This document shows positions 9,334-17,747 of a stretch of 64,000 nt of DNA, piece by piece (position 1 is the first letter of the stretch; the number at the start of each line of letters is the position of its first letter). The DNA lies in the NCBI GenBank assembly GCA_009930275.1, contig RZYP01000005.1, positions 18,790 to 82,789 of the forward strand, written 5' to 3'. The DNA comes from Negativicutes bacterium (lineage in GTDB: Bacteria; Bacillota_C; Negativicutes; Acidaminococcales; Acidaminococcaceae). The notes under the pieces were generated by a model. The model had not been told where the DNA came from, did not search any database, and was given only the letters and a program-made list of their open reading frames with translations. The translations under genes were made by a program, and so were the position numbers.

Positions 9334-11862
9334 TTATTTTTCACTTCCACAGCAATTCTTGTACTTCTTGCCACTGCCACAAGGGCAGGGATCATTGCGC
9401 CCGATTGTTTCTCCCTTGACGATAGGTTTTTTGGCGTCTGCCTCACTATCACCGCTAGGGTTATTCACTCTGGCATTTTGAAGATGGTCTTCAACCTTAG
9501 GCTGGGTAACCACATTAACTCTATACATATAGCGAACGACATCATCCTGTATCGCGTCAATCATTGCTTGGAACATATCATAAGCCTCAAGCTTGTATTC
9601 AACCAATGGATCTCTTTGTCCGTAAGCACGGAGGCCTACGCCTTCACGCAACATATCCATGGCGTCTAAATGTTCCATCCAATGGCTGTCGACTACTTTC
9701 AGCATAACGATATTTTCCAATTCCCGCATAATAGCAAGCGACACCGATTCTTCTCTTTGTTCATAATAATCCATTGCAAGTTTTTGCAAATACTCGGCCA
9801 ATTCTTCGCGGCTAAGGTTTTGCAGATATTCAACAGTCAAAGTATTAGGCGGTGCATAGAATTCTTCCGCATAAGCGATTAATGCAGGTAAATCCCATTC
9901 TTCGGAATATACTTCCGGCGGGGCATACATCACCATAGTTCTGTCTACAACCCGTGTAATCATATCCATGATGTTATCGCGCAAATTGTCTTCAACAAGA
10001 ATCTTGCGGCGTTGTGAATAGATAACCTCACGTTGCTGATTCATTACGTCATCATATTCCAAAACATGCTTACGCATGTCAAAATTGCGTGACTCAACCT
10101 TTTTCTGGGCAGACTCTATAGATTTGGTAACCAAAGTGTGTTCAATCGGCTCATCCTCTTCCATGCCAAGCTTATCCATGATACCAGAAATATTGTCAGA
10201 GCCAAATAAACGCATGAGATCGTCTTCCAATGAAAGATAGAAGCGCGTGGAACCCGGGTCGCCCTGACGAGCGCAACGTCCCCGCAGCTGGTTGTCAATA
10301 CGTCGGCTTTCATGACGTTCAGTACCAATAATATGGAGACCTCCCAAGGCTGCAACACCTTCGCCGAGAACAATATCTGTACCACGCCCGGCCATATTCG
10401 TGGCAATGGTAACTGCTCCGAATTGACCTGCATCAGCAATAATCTCTGCTTCCTTTTCATGGAATTTTGCATTAAGAACATTGTGTGGAATACCGCTGTG
10501 TTTTAGTATGCCTGACAATTCTTCGGACTGTGCGATCGAAGTCGTGCCAACAAGAACCGGCCTGCCGGTTTTATGACATTCGACTATTTCTGCAGCTGCC
10601 GCTTTATATTTTGCTCTCTTTGTTTTGTAAATGACATCAGGATAATCAATACGTTGGTTCGGTTTATTAGTAGGAATAACTATAACATCCAGGCCGTAAA
10701 TTTTTTGGAATTCCTGTTCCTCTGTCTTCGCAGTACCGGTCATGCCGGAAAGCGTTTCATACATACGGAAATAATTCTGGAAAGTTATGGTTGCCAATGT
10801 CTGGCTTTCGCGTTCAACTTTAACGCCTTCCTTAGCTTCAATAGCCTGGTGCAAACCTTCCGAGAAGCGTCGTCCAAACATTAGTCTACCTGTAAACTCA
10901 TCAACAATTATTACTTCTCCGTCTTTGACAACATAGTCCCTATCCCTATGCATAATGGCCTTAGCCTTTAAAGCCTGCATCAATTGATGGGAAAAATCAA
11001 TGCTGGCTTCACCGGCGTACATGTTGGAAACGCCCAGCATCTTTTCAGCTTTGGCAATACCAACTTCAGTCGGAGCAGCTGTTTTCATTTTTTCGTCAAC
11101 TGTATAATCTTCACCCTCGACCATTTGAGCAACAACACGAGCTAAAATCTTATACAAATCAGTTGATTTCTCACCAGGTCCCGATATAATAAGCGGCGTA
11201 CGCGCTTCGTCAATGAGAATGCTGTCGACCTCATCGACAATGGCAAAATTCAGCGGTCGCTGAACCATTTGGTCCATCGCAACAACCATGTTATCACGCA
11301 AATAATCAAAGCCAAATTCATTATTCGTTCCATAAGTAATATCAGCCGCGTATGCAGCTTTTCTTTCCGGGAAATCAAGACCGTGAATAATCAAACCGAC
11401 AGAAAGTCCCAAAAATCTATAGACTCTGCCCATCTCTTCACTGTCACGGCGTGCCAGATACTCGTTGACGGTAACAACGTGAACACCTTTGCCGGACAAA
11501 GCGTTCAAATAAGCAGGAAGCGTCGCAACCAAAGTCTTACCTTCACCGGTACGCATTTCTGCAATCTTACCTCGATGCAAGACACAACCACCAGCCAATT
11601 GCACATCGAAATGGCGAAGACCCAAAACACGTTTGGAGGCTTCACGAACAACTGCAAAAGCTTCCGGCAGGATGTCTTCCAATGTTTCTCCCTTGGCAAG
11701 CCTTTCCTTGAATTCAGTTGTCTTTGCCGACAAACTGGAATCGCTCATGATCTCTATATCTTTTTCTAAAGCATTTACTGCATCAACATATACTTGTATT
11801 TTCTTTAATTCTTTCTCATTCGGGTCACCGAAAATCTTTTTCATTAAGCCTTCGAGCAACAC
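9334..11862 (-). CDS. secA: Preprotein translocase ATPase SecA
   Basis: SecA drives secretory proteins through SecYEG. The GTG at 11862 is chosen because GAGGAG lies 5 bases upstream; an upstream GTG at 11868 sits inside that SD. About 842 aa. Landmarks are the DEAD Walker A region [11 protein letters not shown] near residue 100, [17 protein letters not shown] near 210, [10 protein letters not shown] near 490 and the helicase arginines of [14 protein letters not shown]. The C-terminus carries the zinc-binding SEC-C motif [16 protein letters not shown], which contacts SecB or the ribosome in other bacteria. hpf lies upstream behind a terminator, prfB downstream. Confidence 0.97.
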   Translation of the reverse strand: MLLEGLMKKIFGDPNEKELKKIQVYVDAVNALEKDIEIMSDSSLSAKTTEFKERLAKGETLEDILPEAFAVVREASKRVLGLRHFDVQLAGGCVLHRGKIAEMRTGEGKTLVATLPAYLNALSGKGVHVVTVNEYLARRDSEEMGRVYRFLGLSVGLIIHGLDFPERKAAYAADITYGTNNEFGFDYLRDNMVVAMDQMVQRPLNFAIVDEVDSILIDEARTPLIISGPGEKSTDLYKILARVVAQMVEGEDYTVDEKMKTAAPTEVGIAKAEKMLGVSNMYAGEASIDFSHQLMQALKAKAIMHRDRDYVVKDGEVIIVDEFTGRLMFGRRFSEGLHQAIEAKEGVKVERESQTLATITFQNYFRMYETLSGMTGTAKTEEQEFQKIYGLDVIVIPTNKPNQRIDYPDVIYKTKRAKYKAAAAEIVECHKTGRPVLVGTTSIAQSEELSGILKHSGIPHNVLNAKFHEKEAEIIADAGQFGAVTIATNMAGRGTDIVLGEGVAALGGLHIIGTERHESRRIDNQLRGRCARQGDPGSTRFYLSLEDDLMRLFGSDNISGIMDKLGMEEDEPIEHTLVTKSIESAQKKVESRNFDMRKHVLEYDDVMNQQREVIYSQRRKILVEDNLRDNIMDMITRVVDRTMVMYAPPEVYSEEWDLPALIAYAEEFYAPPNTLTVEYLQNLSREELAEYLQKLAMDYYEQREESVSLAIMRELENIVMLKVVDSHWMEHLDAMDMLREGVGLRAYGQRDPLVEYKLEAYDMFQAMIDAIQDDVVRYMYRVNVVTQPKVEDHLQNARVNNPSGDSEADAKKPIVKGETIGRNDPCPCGSGKKYKNCCGSEK

Positions 11863-11937
11863 AATCACTCCTCATTTTTTGCACTAAATCCGCCTACGCT
11901 CAATAGTAAATTTTAGCAGAACAGGCGCTAAAAGTCA

Positions 11938-11967
11938 AAAAACCTAGGATTTACATCCTAGGTTTTT
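11938..11967. terminator. Bidirectional-looking terminator after hpf
   Basis: A perfect 13-bp stem (AAAAACCTAGGAT, loop TTAC, ATCCTAGGTTTTT) lies 17 bases past the hpf stop. The U tract forms part of the stem. It separates hpf from secA. Confidence 0.85.
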
Positions 11968-11984
11968 GTAACATTTTTATGAAA

Positions 11985-12542
11985 TTATTTTAATTCAGGT
12001 GACAGCAAACCGTAATCACCGTCTTTGCGGCGATAAACTACGTTGACTGCCTCCAGTTCATCATCGAAGAAAACGAAGAAATCGTGGTTCAAAAGGTTCA
12101 TTTGCATAATAGCTTCTTCGACTCCCATAGGGCGCATTATGAAGCGTTTGCTCCTGACAACTTTGAATTCAGGCTCTTCTGCGGGAACTGCGTTTACAGC
12201 GGGTGTTTCCTCACGGAAGTTGTTGTATCTGCCTCTCATCAATTTAGTCTTATATTTGTGAATCTGACGTTCAATTTTTTCAATCACCAAGTCGATAGAA
12301 GAATACATGTCTTTAGTAGTTTCCTGTGCCCGGAAGATAACTCCGCCGGCCGGGAAAGAAATTTCGACAACACAATCACCAACACGCTCGCCTTTTACGC
12401 TATCACCCTTCTCCACTCTCATAAGTGCAGAAATATCGCCAATCGTTCTAAATTGCTTTGTAACCTTTGATACTTTCTTCTCCACATAGTCTTTCAACGG
12501 CGGTGTTACATCAATGTTCTTACCACGGATGTTTACAGTCAT
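11985..12542 (-). CDS. hpf: Ribosome hibernation promoting factor, long form
   Basis: 185 aa from the ATG at 12542, with GGAGG 8 bases upstream. The N-terminal S30AE/RaiA domain (about residues 1-100; MTVNIRGKNIDVTPPLKDYVEKK) binds the decoding centre. After a linker, the C-terminal dimerisation domain (about 128-185; VVRSKRFIMRPMGVEEAIMQM) joins two 70S ribosomes into 100S dimers, the established role of long HPF. A hairpin lies in its leader, and an orphan structured RNA sits further upstream beyond the ABC transporter genes. Confidence 0.95.
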   Translation of the reverse strand: MTVNIRGKNIDVTPPLKDYVEKKVSKVTKQFRTIGDISALMRVEKGDSVKGERVGDCVVEISFPAGGVIFRAQETTKDMYSSIDLVIEKIERQIHKYKTKLMRGRYNNFREETPAVNAVPAEEPEFKVVRSKRFIMRPMGVEEAIMQMNLLNHDFFVFFDDELEAVNVVYRRKDGDYGLLSPELK

Positions 12543-12618
12543 AGTCAAAACCTCCTTCTATACAAAACAAAGCTTCAATAGCCTTTGTTTATTTCTTGTT
12601 TTATAGATTCTCCGTGAG

Positions 12619-12644
12619 TTCGGTTTTTCCTGCTCGAAACCGAA
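12619..12644 (-). other. Perfect hairpin in the hpf upstream region
   Basis: TTCGGTTT and AAACCGAA form an 8-bp perfect stem with a 10-base loop, about 77 bases upstream of the hpf start. No T tract follows on the minus strand, so it does not look like a terminator. A weaker stem (ACAAAG with CTTTGT) lies closer to the gene. It could be a leader structure controlling hpf; no family was recognised with certainty. Confidence 0.45.
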
Positions 12645-12715
12645 GGAAACGCATATTTCCAGTGAAATCAGGCGCAAGAGGCTTCAAATTGCAACAATTG
12701 AAACAATGCATTAAT

Positions 12716-13435
12716 TTACAAAATTTTGGATAAAAAGCTCTTGGTTCTTTCTTCCTTGGCATAGGAAAAAATAGCTTCGGGGGCACCTTCTTCGACAATC
12801 TTGCCGCCATCAATAAAGATGACTCTGTCGCCTACCTCGCGGGCAAAGCCCATTTCATGAGTAACAACTACCATCGTCATACCCTCTTTGGCCAAGTCTT
12901 TCATAACGTCCAGAACCTCTTTGATCATTTCCGGATCCAAGGCCGAAGTTGGCTCGTCGAAAAGCAAAGCTTTCGGTTTCATCGCCAAGGCGCGGGCAAT
13001 CGCGACACGTTGCTGCTGGCCGCCTGAAAGCTGTTCCGGATAGGCATTGGCTTTGCTTTCCATACCCACCTTGATCAAAAGATTCATGGCATTCTTTTCT
13101 GCTTCTGCTTTGCTAAGACCGCGCACTTTCATTGGTGCCAGCAAAAGGTTCTCCATAACGGTCATGTGCGGAAATAAATTAAACCGCTGAAAAACCATGC
13201 CTACTTCGCGGCGGATGACATTAATGTTAGCCTCTCCGCTTAATTCGATACCGTCAACGGTTATAGTTCCGGCTGTCGGTTCTTCCAGGTAGTTTATGCA
13301 GCGCAAAAGCGTACTTTTGCCGGAACCGGATGGCCCAATTATTACTACTACCTCGCGTTCGGCAATCTCCAGGTCGATGCCCCGCAAAACCTCTAAACTA
13401 CCGAAACTTTTTTGTAAATTTCTAATTTTAATCAT
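12716..13435 (-). CDS. Polar amino acid ABC transporter ATPase (GlnQ type)
   Basis: 239 aa from the ATG at 13435, which overlaps the permease stop by 4 bases (ATGA), a sign of translational coupling. The longer frame to 13522 runs into the permease. It starts [20 protein letters not shown] and has Walker [11 protein letters not shown]-loop [12 protein letters not shown], signature LSGGQQQR and Walker [15 protein letters not shown], all typical of the HisP/GlnQ/ArtP group. It energises uptake together with the permease and binding proteins encoded upstream. Substrate specificity cannot be settled from the sequence. Confidence 0.93.
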   Translation of the reverse strand: MIKIRNLQKSFGSLEVLRGIDLEIAEREVVVIIGPSGSGKSTLLRCINYLEEPTAGTITVDGIELSGEANINVIRREVGMVFQRFNLFPHMTVMENLLLAPMKVRGLSKAEAEKNAMNLLIKVGMESKANAYPEQLSGGQQQRVAIARALAMKPKALLFDEPTSALDPEMIKEVLDVMKDLAKEGMTMVVVTHEMGFAREVGDRVIFIDGGKIVEEGAPEAIFSYAKEERTKSFLSKIL

Positions 13436-14109
13436 TTCGTCTGGTACCTCCGCTCCAAATATGCTACGAAGCGCGAAATCGTGAAGGTCATAATTAAATA
13501 AATAAAGGCAACGGCCAACCAAATTTCAAAAGACGCATAAGTACGGGCGATAATTAATTGTCCTCTTCTTGTCAACTCTTCAAACCCAATAACCGATACC
13601 AGCGAGGAATCCTTGAGCATAGCAATGAACTCATTGCCAAGAGGCGGGATGATCCTTTTAAAAGCCTGCGGCATGATAATATAGCGCATGGTCTGATACC
13701 AGTTGAGACCAAGGGAACGTCCGGCTTCTGTCTGTCCTTGATCGATGGATTGAATGCCGCCGCGGAAAATTTCCGCGATGTATGCTCCACTATTAATGGA
13801 GCAGGCAGCAATAGCTGCCACGAAGGGATCAATACGGGAACCTGTTATCAGAGGCAAAGCAAAGTAGACAAGGAAAATCTGCACTAGCAAAGGTGTGCCG
13901 CGGATAAAGTCGACATAAATGTTGGCGAGATATTTAACGACTTTAATTGAAGCCAGTCTGGCAACACCAACCAACATGCCTATCAACAGCCCGAAACCTA
14001 CGCTTAAAGCCGTAATCTGTATAGTAATCCCTGCTCCCTGCAAGAGAAGGGGAATTGCATTCTGTATTATTTCAAAATTCAAATTCACGCGAACACCAAC
14101 TTTCAACAA
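13432..14109 (-). CDS. Polar amino acid ABC transporter permease
   Basis: About 218-225 aa. The first codon is uncertain: a TTG at 14109 or a GTG seven codons later (14088), neither with a strong SD. The HisM/GlnP family EAA loop is visible near residues 130-150 ([24 protein letters not shown]), and about five membrane segments are seen, starting with [20 protein letters not shown]. It forms the channel of the transporter. It is coupled by a 4-base overlap to the ATPase and separated from the binding-protein gene by a hairpin that may lower its expression relative to the binding protein. Confidence 0.9.
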   Translation of the reverse strand: MLKVGVRVNLNFEIIQNAIPLLLQGAGITIQITALSVGFGLLIGMLVGVARLASIKVVKYLANIYVDFIRGTPLLVQIFLVYFALPLITGSRIDPFVAAIAACSINSGAYIAEIFRGGIQSIDQGQTEAGRSLGLNWYQTMRYIIMPQAFKRIIPPLGNEFIAMLKDSSLVSVIGFEELTRRGQLIIARTYASFEIWLAVAFIYLIMTFTISRFVAYLERRYQTK

Positions 14110-14150
14110 ATATATTAAGTGTAAAGGCGAGAAAAGTCACTAAATAAAAT

Positions 14151-14187
14151 CGGAGCACATCCTGGCCAAACGCTACGATGTACTCCG
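14151..14187 (-). terminator. Hairpin between binding protein and permease
   Basis: Arms CGGAGCACATC and GATGTACTCCG pair with one internal mismatch. On the minus strand the stem is followed by ATTTTATTT. It is probably a partial terminator that lets the binding protein be made in excess of the membrane parts. Confidence 0.6.
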
Positions 14188-14205
14188 GTTTTGAAAATAA
14201 CTTGA

Positions 14206-14976
14206 TTATTTTACTTGTTCACCAAACCAAGTTTTGTAGATTTTGTCGTATTCGCCGTTCTTTTTCAATTCGGCCAGAGCTTTATTAATTTCGCCAGCCA
14301 ATTTATCATTATCCTTTTTAACAGCAATGGCATATTCCTCAGCAGTTACGACCTTGCCAACCATCTTCGCGAAGTCCTTGCCGCCACCTTGCTGCAAGAA
14401 ATAGGCAACCACGGGCAAATCGTTGACAACAGCATCGACGCCGCCATTTTTTAATTCCAGAGCCGCTTCCGTATTGGTGTTAAACTCCACTACTTTAGCA
14501 TCGGCAATCTTATGGGCTTCCATAGCACCTGTTGTACCAATCTGTACGGCTATTTTTTTGCCTTTCAGACCTTCCATGCTGGTGATGTTATTGTTATCCT
14601 TGCGAACCATGATGCTTAAGCCTGACTTGTAATAAGGCTCACTGAATTTAATGCTTTTTGCACGTTCAGGCGTAATAGTCATACCAGCTGCAACGGCATC
14701 AATATTGCCTGCGTTGAGAGCCGGAATCAAGCCGTCAAAACCCATGCTTACAATTTCCACCTTCATGCCCATCTGTTTGCCAATAGCACGCGCGAGATCC
14801 ATATCAAAGCCGGTATATTCCTTGCTGCCTTCCTTTTGGAATTCAAAAGGTGCAAAAGTTGGTTCTGTGCCAACACGTAAAACTTTCTGTTCGGTTTTCT
14901 TCTCGCCGCCGCACCCGGTCATCAGTAGACCTAGAGCAAGAATAAGAGTAATTGCTGCCAAAAAGCTTTTTTTCAT
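14206..14976 (-). CDS. Amino acid ABC transporter substrate-binding lipoprotein (copy 2)
   Basis: 256 aa, family 3 periplasmic-binding fold (HisJ/GlnH type). A lipoprotein signal peptide ends in LLMTGC, so Cys21 is the likely lipidation site. Then come the ligand-binding motifs GTEPTFAPFEF, FDMDLARAIGKQMG, AAGMTITPERA and GTTGAMEAH. It is the nearest binding protein to the permease and has its own sigma-A-like promoter (15009-15038). It is clearly paralogous to the gene just upstream, sharing most motifs, and by inference the two present different or overlapping ligands to one permease. Confidence 0.92.
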   Translation of the reverse strand: MKKSFLAAITLILALGLLMTGCGGEKKTEQKVLRVGTEPTFAPFEFQKEGSKEYTGFDMDLARAIGKQMGMKVEIVSMGFDGLIPALNAGNIDAVAAGMTITPERAKSIKFSEPYYKSGLSIMVRKDNNNITSMEGLKGKKIAVQIGTTGAMEAHKIADAKVVEFNTNTEAALELKNGGVDAVVNDLPVVAYFLQQGGGKDFAKMVGKVVTAEEYAIAVKKDNDKLAGEINKALAELKKNGEYDKIYKTWFGEQVK

Positions 14977-15008
14977 TTACCTTCCCCCTAGCGTTTTCAT
15001 CTTCGCTA

Positions 15009-15038
15009 ATTATACAACCAAAAGAAGGAGAAGTGCAA
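15009..15038 (-). promoter_or_regulatory. Sigma-A-type promoter for binding protein copy 2
   Basis: Minus strand TTGCAC (15038-15033), 18-base spacer, TATAAT (15014-15009), placed just upstream of the lipoprotein start at 14976. Confidence 0.7.
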
Positions 15039-15076
15039 TATTTTTAGCACTTTGGCATTAATTTTATAAGCTCCAA

Positions 15077-15844
15077 CTATTTTTTAGGCAGCTCGCCAAA
15101 CCATTTTTTGTATAATTTACCGTATTCACCATTTTGCTTCAAAGTGTCAAGCGCCTTATCCACATCTTTTGCCAAAGCAGTGTTGCTCTTGGCTACAGCT
15201 ATGCCGTAATCTTCAGAGGAAAGAGTTTTGCCTACGATCTTGGCAAAGTCTTTACCACCCTGCTGCAAGAAATATGCTTCTACCGGCAAATCACCGATTA
15301 CAGCATCAACGGCCTTGTTTTTTAATTCGAGACAAGCTTCGCCATTGGTATTAAAGGAAGTAATCTTGGCACCTTCAATTTTTTCTGCTTCCATAGCACC
15401 GGTCGTACCAATTTGTACGGCAATTCTCTTGCCCTTCAAATCTGCAATATCTTTTATCGTGTTATTGTCTTTGTTTACCACTATCGCAAGACCAGACTTA
15501 TAGTATGGTTTGGAGAAATTGACTTTTTTGGCACGATCATCTGTAATAGTCATGCCGGCAATCGCTACATCGATATTTTTAGCATCAAGAGCAGGAATCA
15601 AAGCGTCAAAGCCCATACCCTGAATAGTGCATTTTTCGTAACCCATTTGTTTCGCTATTGCTTGAATAAGGTCCATATCAAAGCCGATAAATTCTTTTGA
15701 ATTTTCTTTTTGAAACTCAAATGGGGCAAAGGCCGGTTCAGTACCAACAATTAACTCCTTTTTCGCCTTGTTGCCGCCGCAGCCGGTAACGATTAAGGCA
15801 AAGACAAACATGAACAAGCAAACAATCTGGAATGATTTTTTCAC
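15077..15844 (-). CDS. Amino acid ABC transporter substrate-binding lipoprotein (copy 1)
   Basis: 255 aa from a GTG at 15844, with GGGGGA about 8 bases upstream. It has a lipobox LIVTGC (Cys22) and the same order of motifs as copy 2 (GTEPAFAPFEF, FDMDLIQAIAKQMG, AGMTITDDRA, GTTGAMEAE). It is the first gene of the transporter group and has its own promoter just upstream, overlapping the terminator of the orphan RNA. It is probably a tandem duplicate of copy 2. Confidence 0.9.
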   Translation of the reverse strand: MKKSFQIVCLFMFVFALIVTGCGGNKAKKELIVGTEPAFAPFEFQKENSKEFIGFDMDLIQAIAKQMGYEKCTIQGMGFDALIPALDAKNIDVAIAGMTITDDRAKKVNFSKPYYKSGLAIVVNKDNNTIKDIADLKGKRIAVQIGTTGAMEAEKIEGAKITSFNTNGEACLELKNKAVDAVIGDLPVEAYFLQQGGKDFAKIVGKTLSSEDYGIAVAKSNTALAKDVDKALDTLKQNGEYGKLYKKWFGELPKK

Positions 15845-15888
15845 AAAAAATTCCCCCTTAATTAATATTTATTCTTAAAACCTCTATT

Positions 15889-15916
15889 ATTATAAAACAT
15901 ACGAAAAAAAAAACAA
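15889..15916 (-). promoter_or_regulatory. Promoter of the amino acid transporter operon
   Basis: Minus strand TTGTTT (15916-15911), 16-base spacer, TATAAT (15894-15889). The -35 element lies in the T tract of the upstream RNA terminator, so the two signals share DNA. Confidence 0.55.
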
Positions 15917-15960
15917 TACCTGACAAATGTATACATGTATATCATTTGCTAGGCATTGTT
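15904..15960 (-). terminator. Strong intrinsic terminator of the orphan structured RNA
   Basis: AACAATACCTGACAAATG (15912-15929) pairs with CATTTGCTAGGCATTGTT (15943-15960) over 18 bases with few mismatches. On the minus strand it runs into a tract of ten T (15913-15904). It is the 3' end of the RNA described next. Confidence 0.85.
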
Positions 15961-16193
15961 CAAATGCTGACAAAAACGAGAAAACAACCCAGCTGACCTG
16001 GTCTTCGCCCCCACACCCGCCTGCTGGAAGTTTCGCTCCTAAGCTTTATCGCTCCCCACTACTTCCCCTCTCGCTTTTCGCGGCAGGACTTACTTCTAAG
16101 CTGCACCGTGCTCACAATACTTTGATTGCTTACGTGGATCGTTTTGCCTGCAACTGGCATCGATTTGCAACCACAGACCTGAGTTGTATTTCT
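15904..16193 (-). ncRNA. Candidate structured noncoding RNA, possibly raiA class
   Basis: A free-standing minus-strand unit with promoter and strong terminator, about 290 nt, and no convincing ORF. A closing stem joins the ends: 16187-16180 with 15991-15984 (8 bp, one G-U), then 16179-16175 with 16004-16000 (5 bp). Inside are a hairpin with three stacked helices (16174-16171/16137-16134; 16164-16161/16141-16138; 16158-16156/16148-16146) and a second arm (16087-16083/16024-16020; then GGAAGT/ACTTCC at 16066-16061/16031-16026). It lies between comF and hpf, the neighbourhood known for raiA RNAs in Firmicutes. A 6S-like RNA or a riboswitch for the transporter remain alternatives. Confidence 0.6.
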
Positions 16194-16199
16194 TCGCTT

Positions 16200-16228
16200 A
16201 TTATAATTTCAAGTTAGCGAAATAGCAA
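16200..16228 (-). promoter_or_regulatory. Promoter of the structured RNA
   Basis: Minus strand TTGCTA (16228-16223), 17-base spacer, TATAAT (16205-16200). It predicts a start near 16193, a few bases before the closing stem of the RNA. Confidence 0.7.
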
Positions 16229-16410
16229 GAGAAATATCTATGGCACAAATTAATTATGTTAACATTATATGATTAAATAGTCTCTTTTTTAACTTAAACT
16301 TGTTCCTAATATTATTTTTTTCTCAACGTTGCTGTTTGAGATAGTTCTTTTACATGTTTTTGTAGTATACTGTATTTGGTTGTTTTATTTGATTTAATCT
16401 CTAGGGGCGG

Positions 16411-17019
16411 ATGAACATGCTTACAATTCCTCAGTTTCTTGAATTTCCCAATGACGGAAAGACCAAGGAGCTCTGTAATTTTTTCCTATCTATAATTGAA
16501 CAGAAAAATAAAACATTGTATTTGCATAGCCAGCAGGTAAGTAACTACTCTGTCAGCATTTCAGCCAAGATGGGCCTGCCCTTTGACGAGGTCGCCTGCA
16601 TCAAGACAGCGGCTCTTTTGCACGATATCGGACATCTGTCCGTTCCGAATACAATTTTGAGCAAATACCCCTATCTGAGCACCCGTGAGTTTTCAACATA
16701 CAAAAACCATTGTCTCGCAGGTGCGAGTATGTTGGAAAACATACCGGAGTTTTCACATATCATGAAGATAATACTCTGCCACCACGAAAATTGGGATGGC
16801 ACCGGTTACCCTAAACGTTTAAAAGGCGTCAACATTCCGCTGGGAGCCCGCATTATTGCTGTGGCGAACCATTACGACCGGATAATCAATCCTTGCACTG
16901 AGCACTGGCAAAAATCACACACTGCCGCTACCAGAGAGTTGCAGGATAGAGCAGGATTAAGTTTTGACCCTGATGTAGTAAACGCCTTCTTAAAATCTGT
17001 AGTTTCCGCAAAAAAATAA
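16411..17019 (+). CDS. Short HD-GYP-type phosphohydrolase
   Basis: 202 aa on the plus strand, starting at an ATG 6 bases after GGGGCGG. The HD pair is in LLHDIGHLSVP (about residue 70), followed by the His of NHCLAG and the diagnostic HHENWDGTGYP (about 125). That is the HD-GYP signature of cyclic di-GMP phosphodiesterases. No receiver, PAS or membrane domain is attached, so the input is unknown. It is transcribed against its neighbours, inserted between the structured RNA and comF, and ends at a bidirectional terminator. Cyclic di-GMP hydrolysis is likely but not certain for a protein of this size. Confidence 0.82.
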   Translation: MNMLTIPQFLEFPNDGKTKELCNFFLSIIEQKNKTLYLHSQQVSNYSVSISAKMGLPFDEVACIKTAALLHDIGHLSVPNTILSKYPYLSTREFSTYKNHCLAGASMLENIPEFSHIMKIILCHHENWDGTGYPKRLKGVNIPLGARIIAVANHYDRIINPCTEHWQKSHTAATRELQDRAGLSFDPDVVNAFLKSVVSAKK

Positions 17020-17059
17020 CATTCCGTTTTCCTCAAGGAAACGGAATGTTATTTTTTTT
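17018..17059. terminator. Bidirectional terminator between HD-GYP gene and comF
   Basis: AACATTCCGTTTTCC pairs with GGAAACGGAATGTT (one bulged T, loop TCAA). The plus strand continues with a tract of eight T. It serves convergent genes ending at 17019 and 17062. Confidence 0.9.
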
Positions 17060-17061
17060 CT

Positions 17062-17727
17062 TTAATCTGCTCCGCCGGCAAAAGCCATTACCCAAACATG
17101 CTTTGCTCCCTGCCTGTGCAAAATATGCGCTGCTTCTTCAACAGTAGCGCCAGTGGTAAAGATATCATCTACCAGCAAGACATTCTCTTCCTTGACATCC
17201 AGCACCGCCGCAAAACAATCTTTTACATTTTTGCGGCGTTCACACTTATTCAAGCCATATTGTGGGCTGGTTGGGCGAATCCTTGCCAGTCCTTCCTGCC
17301 AAGAGAACCCTTCGTGCAAAGACCAGTCATGAAAAATGTTCCTGGGAACGTCATAGCCACGCTGTTTAACACGTTGGCAATCAGTCGGCACAGGCATAAC
17401 AACGGTATCCTTTGGCAAATGCCAGAGCTCTGCAACGCTGTGCGGTGCTTCAATTATCATCATTTCCTGCGACATTGCCTGCATAATATTCTTGCGTTGA
17501 TGGAATTTAACTTCATGCAAAGCTGTCTTTATACCATCTTCATATCGAAAAAGCAAACAGATGCCCGCTATGTCAGGGCAGTCATAAGCAGATGGCTTCA
17601 AGATCCTGACGTCTTCCAATTTTCTTCTGCATTTAGCGCACAATAAACCATTTTGCAATGTTTGTCTGCATTCCGCACAAACAGGCGGAAACAAAATGCC
17701 GAGAAATATCTGCCAAAAATTCCACAT
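17062..17727 (-). CDS. comF: ComF family phosphoribosyltransferase-like protein
   Basis: 221 aa. An N-terminal zinc ribbon is formed by CAEC and CAKC (about residues 18-37). The C-terminal type I PRTase fold carries the PRPP loop ENVLLVDDIFTTGATVEEA (about 180-198). ComF/ComFC proteins support DNA uptake in naturally competent bacteria and stalled-fork processing in others; the enzymatic substrate is unsettled. It starts 20 bases after recD2, so the two probably form an operon of DNA-processing genes. No comFA is adjacent. Confidence 0.88.
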   Translation of the reverse strand: MWNFWQIFLGILFPPVCAECRQTLQNGLLCAKCRRKLEDVRILKPSAYDCPDIAGICLLFRYEDGIKTALHEVKFHQRKNIMQAMSQEMMIIEAPHSVAELWHLPKDTVVMPVPTDCQRVKQRGYDVPRNIFHDWSLHEGFSWQEGLARIRPTSPQYGLNKCERRKNVKDCFAAVLDVKEENVLLVDDIFTTGATVEEAAHILHRQGAKHVWVMAFAGGAD

Positions 17728-17747
17728 TTAAACTCGCCTCTTAACTG

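Noticed and set aside
12716..13522. GlnQ starting at 13522
   Set aside because: This would overlap the permease by about 90 bases; the ATG at 13435 gives the family-typical MIKIRNL start and an ATGA overlap.
15904..16193. Lysine, cobalamin or T-box riboswitch for the transporter
   Set aside because: The conserved boxes of these classes (for example the T-box GGGTGGTACC-type motif or the B12 box) were not found. A new riboswitch class cannot be excluded and is noted as an alternative.
15927..16217. Plus-strand ORF of 96 codons over the structured RNA
   Set aside because: No SD, odd composition, and the strand is opposite to the promoter and T tract; best explained as a chance frame.
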